Part shown: positions 35,126 through 46,339 of the stretch, in pieces
How the letters are laid out: the number at the start of each line of letters is the position of its first letter
Position numbering within the stretch: the stretch's first letter is position 1
Source of the DNA: Ailurus styani
Taxonomy: Eukaryota > Chordata > Mammalia > Carnivora > Ailuridae
NCBI GenBank assembly: GCA_002007465.1
Contig: LNAC01000018.1
Coordinates: 6,343,936-6,407,935 of the forward strand
Reading direction: 5' to 3'
Length of the DNA stretch: 64,000 nt
The notes under the pieces: generated by a model
What the model saw: the letters and a program-made list of their open reading frames with translations, nothing else
What the model was told of the DNA's origin: nothing
The model's database searches: none
Program-made: the position numbers and the translations under genes

Positions 35126-35587
35126 CGTGAAAGTATCTACCTTTTCTTTTATTCTTTGCCTTGTTTCAGAAAGGATTTATGATGTCTTAATAAGATGCAA
35201 ATATAATAAAGCAAAATAAATAAATCAAATTAAAGCAAATACAAAAATGAGGAAAAAGGAAAATAAGATTAAGAAGATTAAGCTAGAACCAAGATTTAGG
35301 TTAATATGACAGATTTGTGCCACCAAATATTAGGTATTTGCAAAAGCTCTTACATTTTGTGTGTTGATAAGTTTTTTAAACGTCAGTAAATTCTTGTCAA
35401 ATATCAGGAAATAGGTGATCATATTTTTGCTTAAGCTATAAATTAGAAGCATTAAATAAAGACTATAAGATAATTTTTAAAATGAAAACAAAGTCTTGGA
35501 ACCTCTTGAATAGATTATAGTCATTACCCACATAATAAACGAAATCTGTTATACAGACTTCAAATAGCTTACATTGGGAATAGGCAA

Positions 35588-35770
35588 ACTACATCTGGCT
35601 CACCTCTTGTTTTTGTAAATAATGTTACACAGCCACACCCATTCATTTAGGTATTCCGTGGCTGCTTTCACACTATGATGGCAGGGTTGAAAGTTTGCCG
35701 TGGAGACTGTGTGGCCTGCAAGGTCTAAAATATTTACTATTTGACTCTTTTTAGAAATTTTGCTAATTTC
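35588..35770 (+). mobile_element. Ancient repeat, probably DNA-transposon type (family A)
   Basis: 'gcaaactacatctggctcacc', 'acacagccacacccattcat', 'aaaatatttactatttgactc'. Shares the order of motifs with 10432-10660. Confidence 0.5.
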
Positions 35771-36019
35771 TACATTATAGTATAGTGAGTATTCTGATTT
35801 GAAAATACACGCACATCTCATTGCTTTTGCATTTATCATCACATCTCCCTATTTTCTCATAGATTCATTTTTTTCTCTGTAATGATTTCTCTAGTTTGTG
35901 CAGATTATTCTTTGTACTGTGTACATGATGCATCTTATTTTGTTTACATTATTTTCTGTACCTTCCTCCTGTCTATCCCTCACTTGCTTCTTCCTGTGTC
36001 ATTCTGATCTTTATTAAAG

Positions 36020-36795
36020 CTTCCCAACTTTTTGGTCGCCTAGTGATACTCCACTGTATAATCTGGAACCCTGTGAACCACTGCCTTTTGATGTGGCGCG
36101 ATTCCGAGGCCTGACGGCTTCTGTGTTGCTGGACCTCACGTATCTGACTGGTATTCACGAAGACATGGGCAAACAGAGCACCAAGCGACATGAAAAGAAA
36201 CACCGACATGAGTCTGAGGAGAAAGGGGATGTTGAGCAGAAAACCGAGAGTGAATCTGCTTTAGATGTGCGAGCAGGCTTAACATCTGATGATGTCAAAA
36301 GTCAGGGTACCATAGCTTCCAAATCAGACAACGAAATAGCTTCATTTTCTTTAGATCCAACACTGCCAAGTGTGGAACCCCAACATCAGATAACAGAAGG
36401 AAAAAGAAAAAATCACGAACACATATCCAAAACCCATGACATAGCCCAGTCGGAAATTCGAGCCGTCCAGCTGTCCTATCTCTACCTCGGTGCAATGAAA
36501 TCACTGAGTGCTCTTCTTGGCTGTAGTAAATATGCTGAGCTGTTGCTGATACCAAAAGTTCTGGCTGAAAATGGCCATAACTCAGACTGTGCAAGCTCTC
36601 CAGTTGTTCATGAAGATGTAGAGATGCGTGCAGCTTTGCAGTTCTTGATGCGACACATGGTGAAGCGAGCAGTTATGCGGTCGCCCATAAAGAGAGCATT
36701 GGGATTAGCTGATCTGGAACGAGCTCAAGCCATGATCTATAAATTAGTGGTTCATGGGCTCTTGGAAGACCAGTTTGGGGGCAAAATTAAGCAAG
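36020..36795 (+). CDS. HERC1: HERC1 exon 16 (776 bp, largest in window)
   Basis: Acceptor attaaag|ctt, donor aag|gtatgt. Encodes w916-w1174: completion of the beta-rich patch (SFPTFWSPSDTPLYNLEPCE), a conserved helical piece (FDVARFRGLTASVLLDLTYL), then a His/Lys/Glu-rich disordered stretch of about 90 residues. A helical block follows (VQLSYLYLGAMKSLSALLGC ... MRAALQFLMRHMVKRAVMRS ... AQAMIYKLVVHGLLEDQFGG). Its C-terminal part looks like helical scaffold; no catalytic residues. Confidence 0.96.
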
Positions 36796-36967
36796 GTATG
36801 TTACCTGTTTGTTTTTTCCCTTTTGTGTTGTTGAAATTGTTTACAGTGTCAGATATGATATATTCCATAAGTGATTTATAAAAAATTTTTTTGGCCAAAG
36901 CAGTTTTCACATTGTTTTTCCTTTGCAAGGCAAATAGTTCTTTTTTGTTTCTTTTCTTTTTTTTTTT

Positions 36968-37145
36968 TTCATTTTATTTATTTATTTGACAGAGAGAGAT
37001 TACAAGCAGGCAGAGAGACAGGGAGAGGAGGAAGCAGGCTTCCTGCTGAGCAGAGAGCCCGATGCGGGCCTCGATCCCAAGACGCTGAGATCATGACCTG
37101 GGCCGAAAGCAGAGGCTTTAACCCACTGAGCCACCCAGGCGCCCT
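36968..37145 (-). mobile_element. CAN-SINE, reverse
   Basis: Full reverse copy ending GAGCCACCCAGGCGCCC. Separated from the next by a CTTTT run. Confidence 0.93.
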
Positions 37146-37203
37146 GTTTCTTTTCTTTTCTTTTCTTTTTTTCTTTTCTTTTCTTTTCTTTTCTCTTCTT
37201 TTC
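37146..37203. repeat. (CTTTT)n microsatellite
   Basis: Pyrimidine pentanucleotide run between two same-strand SINEs; probably an expanded tail of the downstream one. Confidence 0.85.
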
Positions 37204-37394
37204 TTTTTAAAGATTTTACTTATTTATTTGACAGAGAGAGAGAGATCACAAGTACGCAGAGAGGCAGGCAGAGAGGGGTAAGCAGGCTCCCCGCTGAGCA
37301 GGGAGCCCGATGTGGGTCTCTATCCCAGGACCCTGAGATCATGACCTGAGCTGAAGGCAGAGGCTTTAACCTACTGAGCCACCCAGGCGCCCCA
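37204..37394 (-). mobile_element. CAN-SINE, reverse
   Basis: Full reverse copy, ends CCACCCAGGCGCCCC. Confidence 0.93.
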
Positions 37395-37986
37395 GTTTCT
37401 TTTATTTTAATAATTATCTGTCTACTTATAATTTTCTATCTTAAACCTACGCAAGCGTAGAACTTAATAATTATTATTATATTTTATAAAACTTATGCCA
37501 CAAAAGGTATTCAAATATTTATTGATTTGATTCAAAATATATATTATTCTGATAACTTCTCAGAGACATTTTAAAATATGACTTTTATAGATTCTGTATT
37601 GTAGGGAAAAAACCCTTATTTTATCTTTTATCTTCACCTTTGGGGATAATATGAATTCTGAGATAAAAATGAGATATATCAGTAAATGTTATTGAGTGTC
37701 TTATATGTGCCAGGTACTCTTCTTGGTTCTGGGGAGCCAATACCGAACAAAACAAACTCCCTTGCCTTCATGGAACTTCAGTTCTTTTTTTCTTTCTTCT
37801 CTTCCTCTTCCTCCTTCCTGTCCTTTTCCCTTACTCCCTTTCTTCTTTCATAGTTTAGACAGTAAATAGGCAGAGAGAAGTGCGTGTCGTATACAAATAG
37901 GAATATTAAGATCATGACTATGAAGGTGTGTGGCCATTTGGCAACCCTAATAGAATTAGTTATCTTTGTGGCAACTGCTGTCTTTT

Positions 37987-38025
37987 CTTTTTTTTTTTTT
38001 TTTTAAGATTTTATTTATTTATTTG

Positions 38026-38067
<42 letters not shown>

Positions 38068-38210
38068 CAAATAGGAAGAGAGGCAGGCAGAGGGAGAGGG
38101 GGAGAGGGGGAAGCAGGCTCCCTGCTGAGCAGAGAGCCCAATGCAGGACCCTGGGATCATGACCTGAGCCAAAGGCACAGGCTTAACCCACTGAGCCACC
38201 CAGGTGCCCC
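37987..38210 (-). mobile_element. CAN-SINE, reverse, first in a stack of three
   Basis: Long GA run (a dozen or more GA units), and shortened head. Ends CCAGGTGCCCC. Confidence 0.92.
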
Positions 38211-38227
38211 TTCTTTTCTTTTTCTTT

Positions 38228-38450
38228 TTTTTAAGATTTTATTTTATTTTATTATTTTTAAAAAGATTTTATTTATTTATTTGACAGAGAGAGACACAGC
38301 GAGAGAGGGAACAGCAGCTGGGGGAGTGGGAGAGAGAGAAGAAGGCTTCCCACAGAGCAGGGAGCCCGATGCAGAGCTCAGTCCCAGGACCCTGGGATCA
38401 TGACCTGAGCTGAAGGCAGACGCTTAACGACTGAGCCACTCAGGTGCCCC
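38228..38450 (-). mobile_element. CAN-SINE, reverse, second in a stack of three
   Basis: Begins with a doubled AAGATTTTATTT tail, possibly a remnant of another copy. Ends CAGGTGCCCC at 38450, and the third starts immediately. Confidence 0.9.
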
Positions 38451-38635
38451 AAGATTTTATTTTAGAGAGAGAGAGAGAGAACAAGTGAAGGGGGATCCAG
38501 AAGGCAGAGGGAGAGGGACAGCAGACTGCTAAGCACAGAACGAGGGGCAGGGTTTGATCTCACGACCCCAAGATCATGACCCTGAGACAAAATCAAGAGT
38601 TGGATACTTAACTGACTGAGCCACCCAGGCACCCC
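38451..38635 (-). mobile_element. CAN-SINE, reverse, third in a stack of three
   Basis: Older variant with a 'gagacaaaatcaagagttgg' type head region and end CCAGGCACCCC. The second copy appears to have landed at its tail. Confidence 0.88.
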
Positions 38636-38875
38636 ACTACTATCTTGATATTATGTTTATTTATAAGCTCCCTTTCAGATAAGAAAAAAATGTATACTTT
38701 GTAAGCTCTTAGATATTTTAATTAATTTTTTAAACTCCTGGGAGTAGTTTATTTTGTGAGGCATTGCCCTGTTTAGAGCATGAGAGTCTGTCTAGATTTG
38801 TATCGTATTTACATGTATTACATGTATTTATATGTCTTCACCGTTGCATGTTTGAAGACTAAAGATAGGCATCAA

Positions 38876-39085
38876 GGGCGCCTGGGTGGCTCAGTGGGTT
38901 AAAGCCTCTGCCTTCGGCTCAGGTCATGATCTCAGGGTCCTGGGATCGAGGCCTGCATCAGGCTCTCTGCTCAGCAGGGAGCCTGCTTCCTCCTCTCTCT
39001 CTCTGTCTGCCTCTCTGTCTACTTGTGATCTCTTGCTATCTGTCAAATAAATAAATAAATAAATAAATAAAAGTGAAAAAAAAAA
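38876..39085 (+). mobile_element. CAN-SINE, forward, young copy
   Basis: Perfect 15 bp duplication aaagataggcatcaa at 38861-38875 and 39086-39100. Head 'gggttaaagcctctgccttc', middle 'tctctgtctgcctctctgtc', long AAATAA tail. One of the cleanest copies and of the musteloid-type subfamily. Confidence 0.96.
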
Positions 39086-39450
39086 AAAGATAGGCATCAA
39101 AATCAAAGTGCTAAGGAATCACAGTTTTAGTGATTAGATATCATTAGAGAAGCTCTAGTCAAATCTTACAAGCAAAAGTGAGACTATTTTTTGTTTTTAA
39201 GAGAACCTTCTTCTCTAAAAAATGAGTAATTGCAAAAGCTTGTTACCTTACTATCTGTAGAGTTTATAACTGGGTACAGTAGTGAATACAAGGATGTATA
39301 TATACAAGAACATTAAAAAATTTCTTAGAAATTGGTACTCATGAAATATATTTGGAAACTTGTCAAATTAAATGTTAAGTTTTCCATTCACATGTCACTT
39401 GTGAAGAAACAAATCCTTAATACTTTTTTAATATTTACTCTGGTTTACAG

Positions 39451-39649
39451 AGATTGACCAACAGGCTGAAGAAAGTGACCAAGCCCAGCAGGCACAGACG
39501 CCGGTTACCACTAGCCCATCAGCCTCTAGCACAACTTCCTTTATGAGCAGCTCACTGGAGGACACCACGACTGCTACCACTCCAGTCACTGACACAGAAA
39601 CAGTACCTGCATCTGAATCCCCTGGAGTGATGCCACTTAGTCTTCTCAG
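39451..39649 (+). CDS. HERC1: HERC1 exon 17 (Ser/Thr-rich linker)
   Basis: Acceptor tggtttacag|aga, donor cag|gtaggg. Encodes w1175-w1240, low-complexity linker rich in Thr, Ser, Pro and Gln (TPVTTSPSASSTTSFMSSSL). Fits an O-glycan/phosphoacceptor-type disordered linker. The frame has no stop and both ends fit the neighbours. Confidence 0.93.
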
Positions 39650-39734
39650 GTAGGGAAGTTGACTTTAACATCTGCCATATTGATGCCTGTGATTCTGTTC
39701 ACATGATCGTTCTCTTATAAAGACTGTGCCTAAC

Positions 39735-39905
39735 TAAAAGCATTCTAGAGCTAGAAGGAACCTAAGAGATCATAGGATCAGACCTATTTTGCTAAAGTTG
39801 GGAAGGTCCCTCAGAAGTTTAATAACTTGCCCAAAGTCTCACAGCCAGTTTTGGGGTGGTCCCAGATCTGTCACTCGTGCCACTAATAATCAGATACTCT
39901 AGCAG
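39735..39905 (+). mobile_element. MIR3-like repeat
   Basis: 'ctagagctagaaggaaccta', 'taagagatcata' and 'ttgcccaaagtctcacagc' match the MIR3 pattern. Confidence 0.6.
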
Positions 39906-40424
39906 TCTATCTCCTTATAATAATCTTTTTTTTTTCACCTAGGCTTTTGATTATTTTTTCCTCAAAAAGTAAATGCTTGTATTGAATATTAGAGCCTTAA
40001 GATAGAGCTCACTTCCATGGAAATAATTTTCCCAGGTTATTTCCCTTTTAAGAATTATTTCTTAATTATACTTTTATTCTTATTGTAAGATCAAACAAAT
40101 CTGCTCAAATGAAAGAGCATGTCTTACAATACTTCTTCAGCCAGTCCTATTTTAGTAGGTTTATAAATTTCAAATAATGTTTAAATTTCTTTTTGCTTCA
40201 GTTTGCCAGGTATATACACGAAATGAAAAATTGTGAAAGAAAATTGTTAGGCAGGGACTATTCTGTGAGTTCCACTAACTAGGTCTTAAGTGAAATAAAG
40301 GGCAGTAGAACGGTTAGTCCCCCTTTTTCTTCTTTCTTTCCCCCTTCCCTTAATTGACAGGTTATTATTATTCCTAGTGTGTAGACTGCTATCTTAGAGA
40401 ATAGAAGAGAGAGGGGCTGTTATT

Positions 40425-40610
40425 GTAATGCTTCTTAATTTTTGGTGTTTGCAAGAGCCACCTGGGAGGTTTTTTAAAGCTCTGGCTGTACCCCCCAGTA
40501 GTCTCATTTGGTAGGTCTGGTGGGGCACACAGTTTGCATCTGAATTAAGGGTCCCCACTGATTCTGATGCAGTGGTCTTCAGCTCCCACACTGAGAGTTA
40601 CTTAGGCATG
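40425..40610. mobile_element. hAT-like relic
   Basis: 'cacctgggaggttttttaaagctctggctg' and 'gattctgatgcag' match a common hAT-type element with 'tagaatcacctgggg'-like wording. Confidence 0.45.
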
Positions 40611-41686
40611 AATACTCATCCTGGCAGTTGCCATTGCCCAGTCCTCACACATCTTAGCTCTCTCACTTGAGTAACAGTTCCAGGAGGTACTTCTGTTCGA
40701 GAAAGAGGGAAGAGAGGAATAATAGGATATTCTAATACGATTTTTAATCCTTGTTGCCTTCCAAGCCATGCTGTGCAGGCATGGGATTCACTGGTAAAAT
40801 AACATTCCCTTGCTCTCACAGGCATTGACAGACCTTGTGATTCCTCTTTTGTTCTCAGTCTTTGTTTGCCTGCTGTTGGCTGGGACTACATTAGAGCTGC
40901 AGTTGTGTTTGCCTGCCTAACCATCATTTAACACTAGAAAAATCTGGCAACAACTGCCCCCTCTGAATATCATTGTATCAGTTATTCGACTAGCTAGACA
41001 GTGCTTTTTTGATGCGTAAAAAGTTGTTATTAGTTTTGTTGGGCAATTCTTAAGAGTAGACAGTTGGTGAGGATCTTCCTGAACCTTATTCTTTAGCCAA
41101 TGTCTGCCTTCTCAGTCTGACAGGGGCTGTCTCTCTTCTGCCTTTCCTCTATAGATAGCTGGCATACCATTCATATGCTGTTTTTCATTGTGCTGGGGCC
41201 TGGACAGTTATCTTTTCTATCCATAACTTACCTATTGAGTATTAACTTTATTCGTGTGAATAATCTCATGGCAAGTTAGTAATTTATATTTGAAGTAACT
41301 TAAGTTAGCTATCTTTAAAAGTCTTTATTCTCTAACTACTGTATGCCTACCAAAATACCGCTGTCATCTTGGTATTATAGTAGAAGGAAAGCTCCACGAA
41401 GGCAGCGATTTTTTAAAATCTATTTTGTTAATTGTTCTATTGCCCCCCACCTGCTATGTTGCTGGCGTTTTGCTGACCAAATAATATGGTATTACTACTT
41501 TTCTAGTAAGAAGTGTCCTATTAGATAATGATTATTAAAATTGTTGGGAGTCTTTCTCCCCTCCCCAGTAAACTATAGCTAACTTACATAGTTTTTCAGG
41601 TTGAATATTCTTCTATAAGAGGACTGTGATGTATTATATTATTTTCTAATTGGATTTTTATGCTAACCATTGTTGTTTTCTTAAAG

Positions 41687-41847
41687 GCAAATGTTCTCTA
41701 GTTACCCAACTACCACGGTACTTCCCACACGTCGTGCACAGACTCCTCCAATATCATCGTTACCAACCTCTCCTTCTGACGAAGTAGGAAGGAGGCAAAG
41801 CTTAACTTCTCCTGATTCCCAGTCAGCAAGGCCAGCTAACCGCACAG
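41687..41847 (+). CDS. HERC1: HERC1 exon 18 (Ser/Pro-rich linker)
   Basis: Acceptor ttcttaaag|gca, donor cacag|gtgtgt (a GT run, so the exact GT is fixed by frame). Encodes w1241-w1294 with repeated proline-directed sites: T-P-P, L-P-T-S-P-S and L-T-S-P-D. Also has the basophilic site R-R-Q-S-L. Probably disordered and phosphorylated; inferred from motifs only. Confidence 0.94.
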
Positions 41848-42775
41848 GTGTGTGTGCTGTCATGCACTATGACACCCAAACCTCTTGGCATTCCTGATAC
41901 GTGGGACTTGATAACTTGGGCATTGTGTTTTGTCTCATTGAAGGTAAAACAGTGATTTTAATTAAGGGGGACTCTGTCCTATCAAGCTGAACTATCTTTT
42001 TTATTTTGAAGTTGTCAATTGAATTATTGCTACTTGGGAGAGAAATAGTGTACTCTACATCAGTCATATCAGACCCTTCTTATTTTCTAATATAGGCATT
42101 TTTAGTGCTATGAATTTCCCTTGAGCATTGCTTTTGCTTCAACCCACACATTTTGAGATGCTGTGTTTTCATTTTCATTCAGTTTAAAGTACTAGTTTAC
42201 CATGGATATCTTCTTTGAAAAATTGAATCATTTGGAAGTATATTATTTTCTTTCCAAAGATTTAGGAATTTTCCAGATGTTGCTCTTTCTGAATGATTTC
42301 TAATTTAATTTCATTGTTATCAGAGAGCATATCTTGTGTAATTTGAATTCTGTTAAATTTGTTGAGACTTATTTTATGGCCCAGAATATGGTCTGTTTTG
42401 ATAAATATTCCTTGTGCACTTGGAAAAAATAAGTATTACGTTATTGTTGAGTGGAGTGTTCTGTAAATTGTTGCTTAGGTCAAGATGGTTGATTGTTATA
42501 TTCAAGTCTTCTTTATCTTTACTGATTTTTGGTCTACTTATTCTATTAGTTATTGATAGAGTAGTATTGAAATCTCTGACTGTAATTGTGGATTTGTTTA
42601 TTTCCTCTTTATTATTTTTTGTTTCATGTATTTTAAAATTCTCTTTAGGTCCATAAATATTTAGGATTCTTAAGTCTTCTTAATGAATTGACCTCTATCA
42701 TTATGAAATGACTGCCTTTACCCCCGTAATATTCTTTGCCCTTAAATCTGCTTTATCTGGTGTAAACATAGCCTC

Positions 42776-42880
42776 TTCTTCTTCTTCTTCTTCTTCTTCT
42801 CCTTCTCCTCCTCCTCCTCTCTCTCCACCTTGTCCTCTTCCCCCACCTCCTCCTCCTCCCTTTTCTTCTTTTTTTTTTAA
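42776..42880. repeat. (CTT)n/(CTC)n microsatellite inside L1
   Basis: About 100 bp of CTT, CTC and CCT triplets, followed by a T run. An apparent Ser/Pro-rich ORF here is low complexity. Confidence 0.9.
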
Positions 42881-43436
42881 ATTAGGATCATATTTCTTCT
42901 CCCATCATTTTACTGTTAGCTTTTTTGTGTCTTTATATTTAAAGTGGGTTTCTTAAAGGCAGCTTATTGTTGGATCTTGCTTTTGGGGGGGTGGTTCTTA
43001 CTTTTTTAATACAACCTGATATTCTCTGCCTTTAATTGATGTGTTTAGACCATTTACATTGAATGTGATAATTGTATGGTTGTGTTTAAATTTGTCATCT
43101 TTCTGTTCATGTCATGTGTTCTTTTTTTTCCTCTGTTTCTACCTTCTCTGGGTTAAATCGATATTTTTTATTATTTCCTTTTATCTCCTTTGTTGGCTTA
43201 TTAGCTATACTTTGTATTGTATTTTTAGAGATTACCTTCAGGTGTCAGGTAAAGATATTATATATCTTTAATTATCATAGGCTACCTTTAAATAATGTTA
43301 TACCACTTCATGTATATTTTAAAAAATGTAACAGTGGTATGCTTTTATTTCCCGTTTCTCAGTCTTTGAACTCTTCTTATTCATTTAACTTATATGTATA
43401 TGTTATAAAGCCCCATAATACATTGTTATTATTTTT

Positions 43437-43613
43437 TAAAGATCTATTTATTTATTTGGGGGTGGGGAGAAGGAGAGGGAGAGAGAGAATCTCAAGCACA
43501 TTCCCCACTGAGCACGGAGTCTGATGCAGGGCTTAATCTCATGACCCTGAAATCATGACCTAAGCTAAAATCTGGAGTTGGACACTTAACCAACTGAGCT
43601 ACCCAGGCATCCC
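43437..43613 (-). mobile_element. CAN-SINE, reverse, older, nested in L1
   Basis: 18 bp duplication tacattgttattattttt at 43419-43436 and 43614-43631. Interrupts the L1 antisense sequence, so inserted after it. Confidence 0.92.
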
Positions 43614-44504
43614 TACATTGTTATTATTTTTGCTGTAAACAAAAGAGATTTGAAAGCTAAAGTGTGTGTTTTATATTTACCTACATAATTACCAGCTCTG
43701 AGATACTTTATTCCTTTATGTGGATCCAGATTTCCATGTGGTATCATTTCCTTCTGCTTTCCCTTTAACATTTCTTGTAATGGTCTGTTAGTGATGAATT
43801 CTTTTGGCTCTTACATATCTGAAAGAGTTTATTTCCATGTCATTTTTGAAAATATTTTCATTGGGTATAGAATTCTAGATTGGCAGTTTTTTTCTTTCAG
43901 TACTTTTAAGATCCTCTACCATCTTCTGGCTTGCACTGTTTCCAATGATAAATTTTCTGTCCTTCTAATCTTGGTGTAATATGCCTTTTTCTCTGGGTGC
44001 TTTTAAGATTTTTCTCTTTTAGCACTAGGCTTAAGCAGTTTGATTATGACTTGCCCTGATAGAGCTTTCTTCAGTTTTCTTGTGCTTGGGGTTTGTTGAG
44101 CTTCTTGGATATGTAGATTTATAGTTGTCAATAAATTTGGAAATTTTTAATCTAATATTTTTTCAGATTTTTTTCTCTTGCATTCCTCCATTTCAGTATC
44201 TGTGATTATGTGTATACAACACCACTTGAAGTTGTCCCACAGATCACTAATGCTTTGATTTTTTTTAATGTCTTTTTTCTGTATGTTTCCATATTTGATA
44301 GTTTTTGTTGTTGTGTCTTCTGATCATTAATCTTTTCTTTTGTAGTGTTTAATTTGCTCATAATCCCATCCAGTGTATTTTTCCATTCAGACATTGTCAT
44401 TTTCATAACTAGAAGCTGAGTGTAGGTTTTTTTAATCTTTATGTTTTTAACATGCTTAATCTTTTCTCTGCCTTATCAAGTACATGGAATAACAGCTTTC
44501 ACTG

Positions 44505-45355
44505 TTAGAATAGTTATGTTCTAAAAAGTTTGTGAACACTGAATTAGTGAATACCCTGACTGTTGCTCCTAAAGAAAATACAGGGCTAGGTTTCTGTGAA
44601 CTTCTGGTCACATCTTGTCAGCTGATCAATATATAACCTTGTGGTTTTTTTTAAGATTTTATTTATTTATTTGACAGAAAGAGAGAGATCATAAGTAGGC
44701 AGAGAGGCAGGCAGAGAGAGAGGAGGAAGCAGGCTCCCTGCTGAGCAGGGAGCCCAATGCGGGGCTCGATCCCAGGACCCTGAGATCATGACCTGAGCTG
44801 AAGGCAGAGGCTTTAACCCACTGAGCCACCCAGGCGCCCCTATAACCTTGTTTTATGTTTATTTATATTTAAAGACATTCTATTTAATATATATTATTGA
44901 TTCATTATCATTGAACTCATGACCCAAGAACACCATAACTCATGCCTGAATGAAATTTATCTGATACATATATTTTCTCTATGAGGCATATTACAGCCTT
45001 CTTGGACTTAAAAGCATTAGACAGCATTTCAGCACTATGCTTGGGGGCCATTTTAAACAGTAAAGTCACCAACAAAAGGCACAAAAATGCAAAACGTGTG
45101 ACACTAAATAGACCATGAAGATTAGGCTTGTTTATACTCTCAGAACTAAAACAAGAATGTAGAGCTGTAGAGGAAAATGAGACCTGTTCTCTCAGGTGGG
45201 AACAAATGTGTTGGGAGACCGAAATGTTTTTGTCACTGTGTGCCTATAAATGACTGTAAAAAGCACCATGAGTGTTGATTTTGGAGTTGTAAATTAACTT
45301 TAATGAGTAGATGAATTTTTAAATATGGAGTCCACAAATAATGAGCATCAACTTT
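44505..45355 (-). mobile_element. Tigger-like DNA transposon relic, reverse
   Basis: On the minus strand a start region encodes M-A-P-K-x-S-A-E-M-L-S, then K-K-A-V and E-K, resembling the CENP-B-like N-terminus of pogo/Tigger transposase, with a stop soon after. Its end 'ttagtgaatacc' and 'gttctaaaaag' match Tigger-like termini by memory. It splits the L1, and a SINE (44645-44840) splits it. Confidence 0.55.
44645..44840 (-). mobile_element. CAN-SINE, reverse, nested in Tigger-like element
   Basis: Duplication tataaccttg on both sides (44632-44641 and 44841-44850). Body with 'aggcagagaggcaggcag' matches the musteloid-type subfamily. Splits the Tigger-like copy, which itself splits the L1. 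Confidence 0.95.
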
Positions 45356-46339
45356 ATACCAGTTTTAATATCCTTCTCTACTTATCATTTATCTAATTTC
45401 TAGGTCTGTTTCTATTGACTAATTTTTCAACTCATTTTGAACTATAGTTTCTTGTTTTCATGTTTGGTGATTTTTTACTGAATATTAGACATTGTGAATT
45501 TTATCTTATTGGGTGCTGGTTAGTTTGTATTTATTTAAATATACTTTAGCTTTATTATAGGATATAGTTAAATTACTTGGAAATAATTTGATTCTTTCAA
45601 GGCTTCCTTTTAATCTTTGTTAGGAGGGACCAGGACAGCCTTTAGCTTGGCTGAATTTTTCCCCATCACTGAACCAGTACCTTTCTTTGTATTCTATCCA
45701 GTGCCTCGTGTATCCCAGAGTTTTTCCTCTCTGTCTTGTGGTAACACAGATTCTTCCCAACCCTGTGTAAGCCCCAAGGATTGTTCTGCCTACTATTTCT
45801 TGGTGATTCTTTCCCCAGCTCTGGATAGCTGCTGCATTAGCATCAGCTGAAGACTTGAGGGAAAGAGAAAGACCCTCTGCACATTTTTGGAGTTTGCTTT
45901 CAGTGCAGCTCTCTTCTTTCCATAGAGCTCTCTCTTTTCTGGTATTCTACCCTGTGAACACTAGCAACCTGAATTCTCTACTCTTGTCTCCTCAATTCAG
46001 AGAAACCACTCAGTTTAGCTTGAATTTGCCCTCCCTGAACTGCAGCTTAGAAATTCTCTCTAGGAAATAGGCTGAGGCAGTTGTACACGTTGCCTAATTT
46101 GATTTCCTTCTCTCAGGAATCACTGTCCTCCACAGCCTGTTTGTCCAGTGTCCAGAGACCATAATTTGATACATTCCATTCCTTCTTTTAGTTGTTGTAG
46201 GTAAATCCAGTCTCTCTTACTCTGTAATGGCTAGAAGTAGAAGTCCATCATATGTATCAGGCCTGTTACCACTCTAGCAGTAGTGACATTTTTTAAGCAA
46301 AAATGAAAGTTGTCATTCTCCCTCCTTCCTTCTTCTTCC

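Larger units (their letters stand above)
34166..36019 (+). other. HERC1: HERC1 intron 15 (two MITE-like relics)
   Basis: Contains a 'cagtggttctcaa' DNA-transposon-like piece near 34955-35125 and a repeat near 35588-35770 related to that at 10432. The rest is unremarkable. Confidence 0.65.
36796..39450 (+). other. HERC1: HERC1 intron 16 (SINE-dense)
   Basis: Six SINEs: 36968-37145, 37204-37394, three stacked at 37987-38635, and a young one at 38876-39085. A (CTTTT)n run lies between the first two. Regions 37400-37980 and 38640-38870 show nothing distinctive, except for an LINE-like 'catggaacttcag' patch near 37680-37800 that I cannot classify. Confidence 0.7.
39650..41686 (+). other. HERC1: HERC1 intron 17 (MIR-like and hAT-like relics)
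   Basis: A MIR-type repeat at about 39735-39905 and a hAT-type relic at about 40425-40610. The remaining roughly 1.7 kb shows nothing I can name. Confidence 0.65.
41950..46240 (-). mobile_element. L1 LINE, reverse, long fragment with nested insertions
   Basis: Read on the minus strand it starts near 46240 in the 5'-UTR, crosses ORF1-type sequence and ends in the ORF2 endonuclease region near 41950. Diagnostic pieces: 'attgaaatctctgactgtaattgtgg' (42540-42600) and 'gtgggtttcttaaaggcagc' (42940-42965), 'ttgggtatagaattctagattggcag' (43860). Interrupted by (CTT)n, two SINEs and a Tigger-like element. Heavily decayed; not functional. Confidence 0.75.

Noticed and set aside
37966..38403. 145-residue frame
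   Set aside because: Read through stacked SINEs; repetitive GA/CT translation.
42708..42956. Ser/Pro-rich frame
   Set aside because: (CTT)n/(CTC)n microsatellite inside a decayed L1.
44505..45355. Tigger-like copy as an active or domesticated transposase
   Set aside because: Frame on the minus strand is interrupted soon after its start and split by a SINE; no intact catalytic region.
45617..46070. Two frames of 71-77 residues
   Set aside because: Antisense 5' region of a degraded L1, not a gene.
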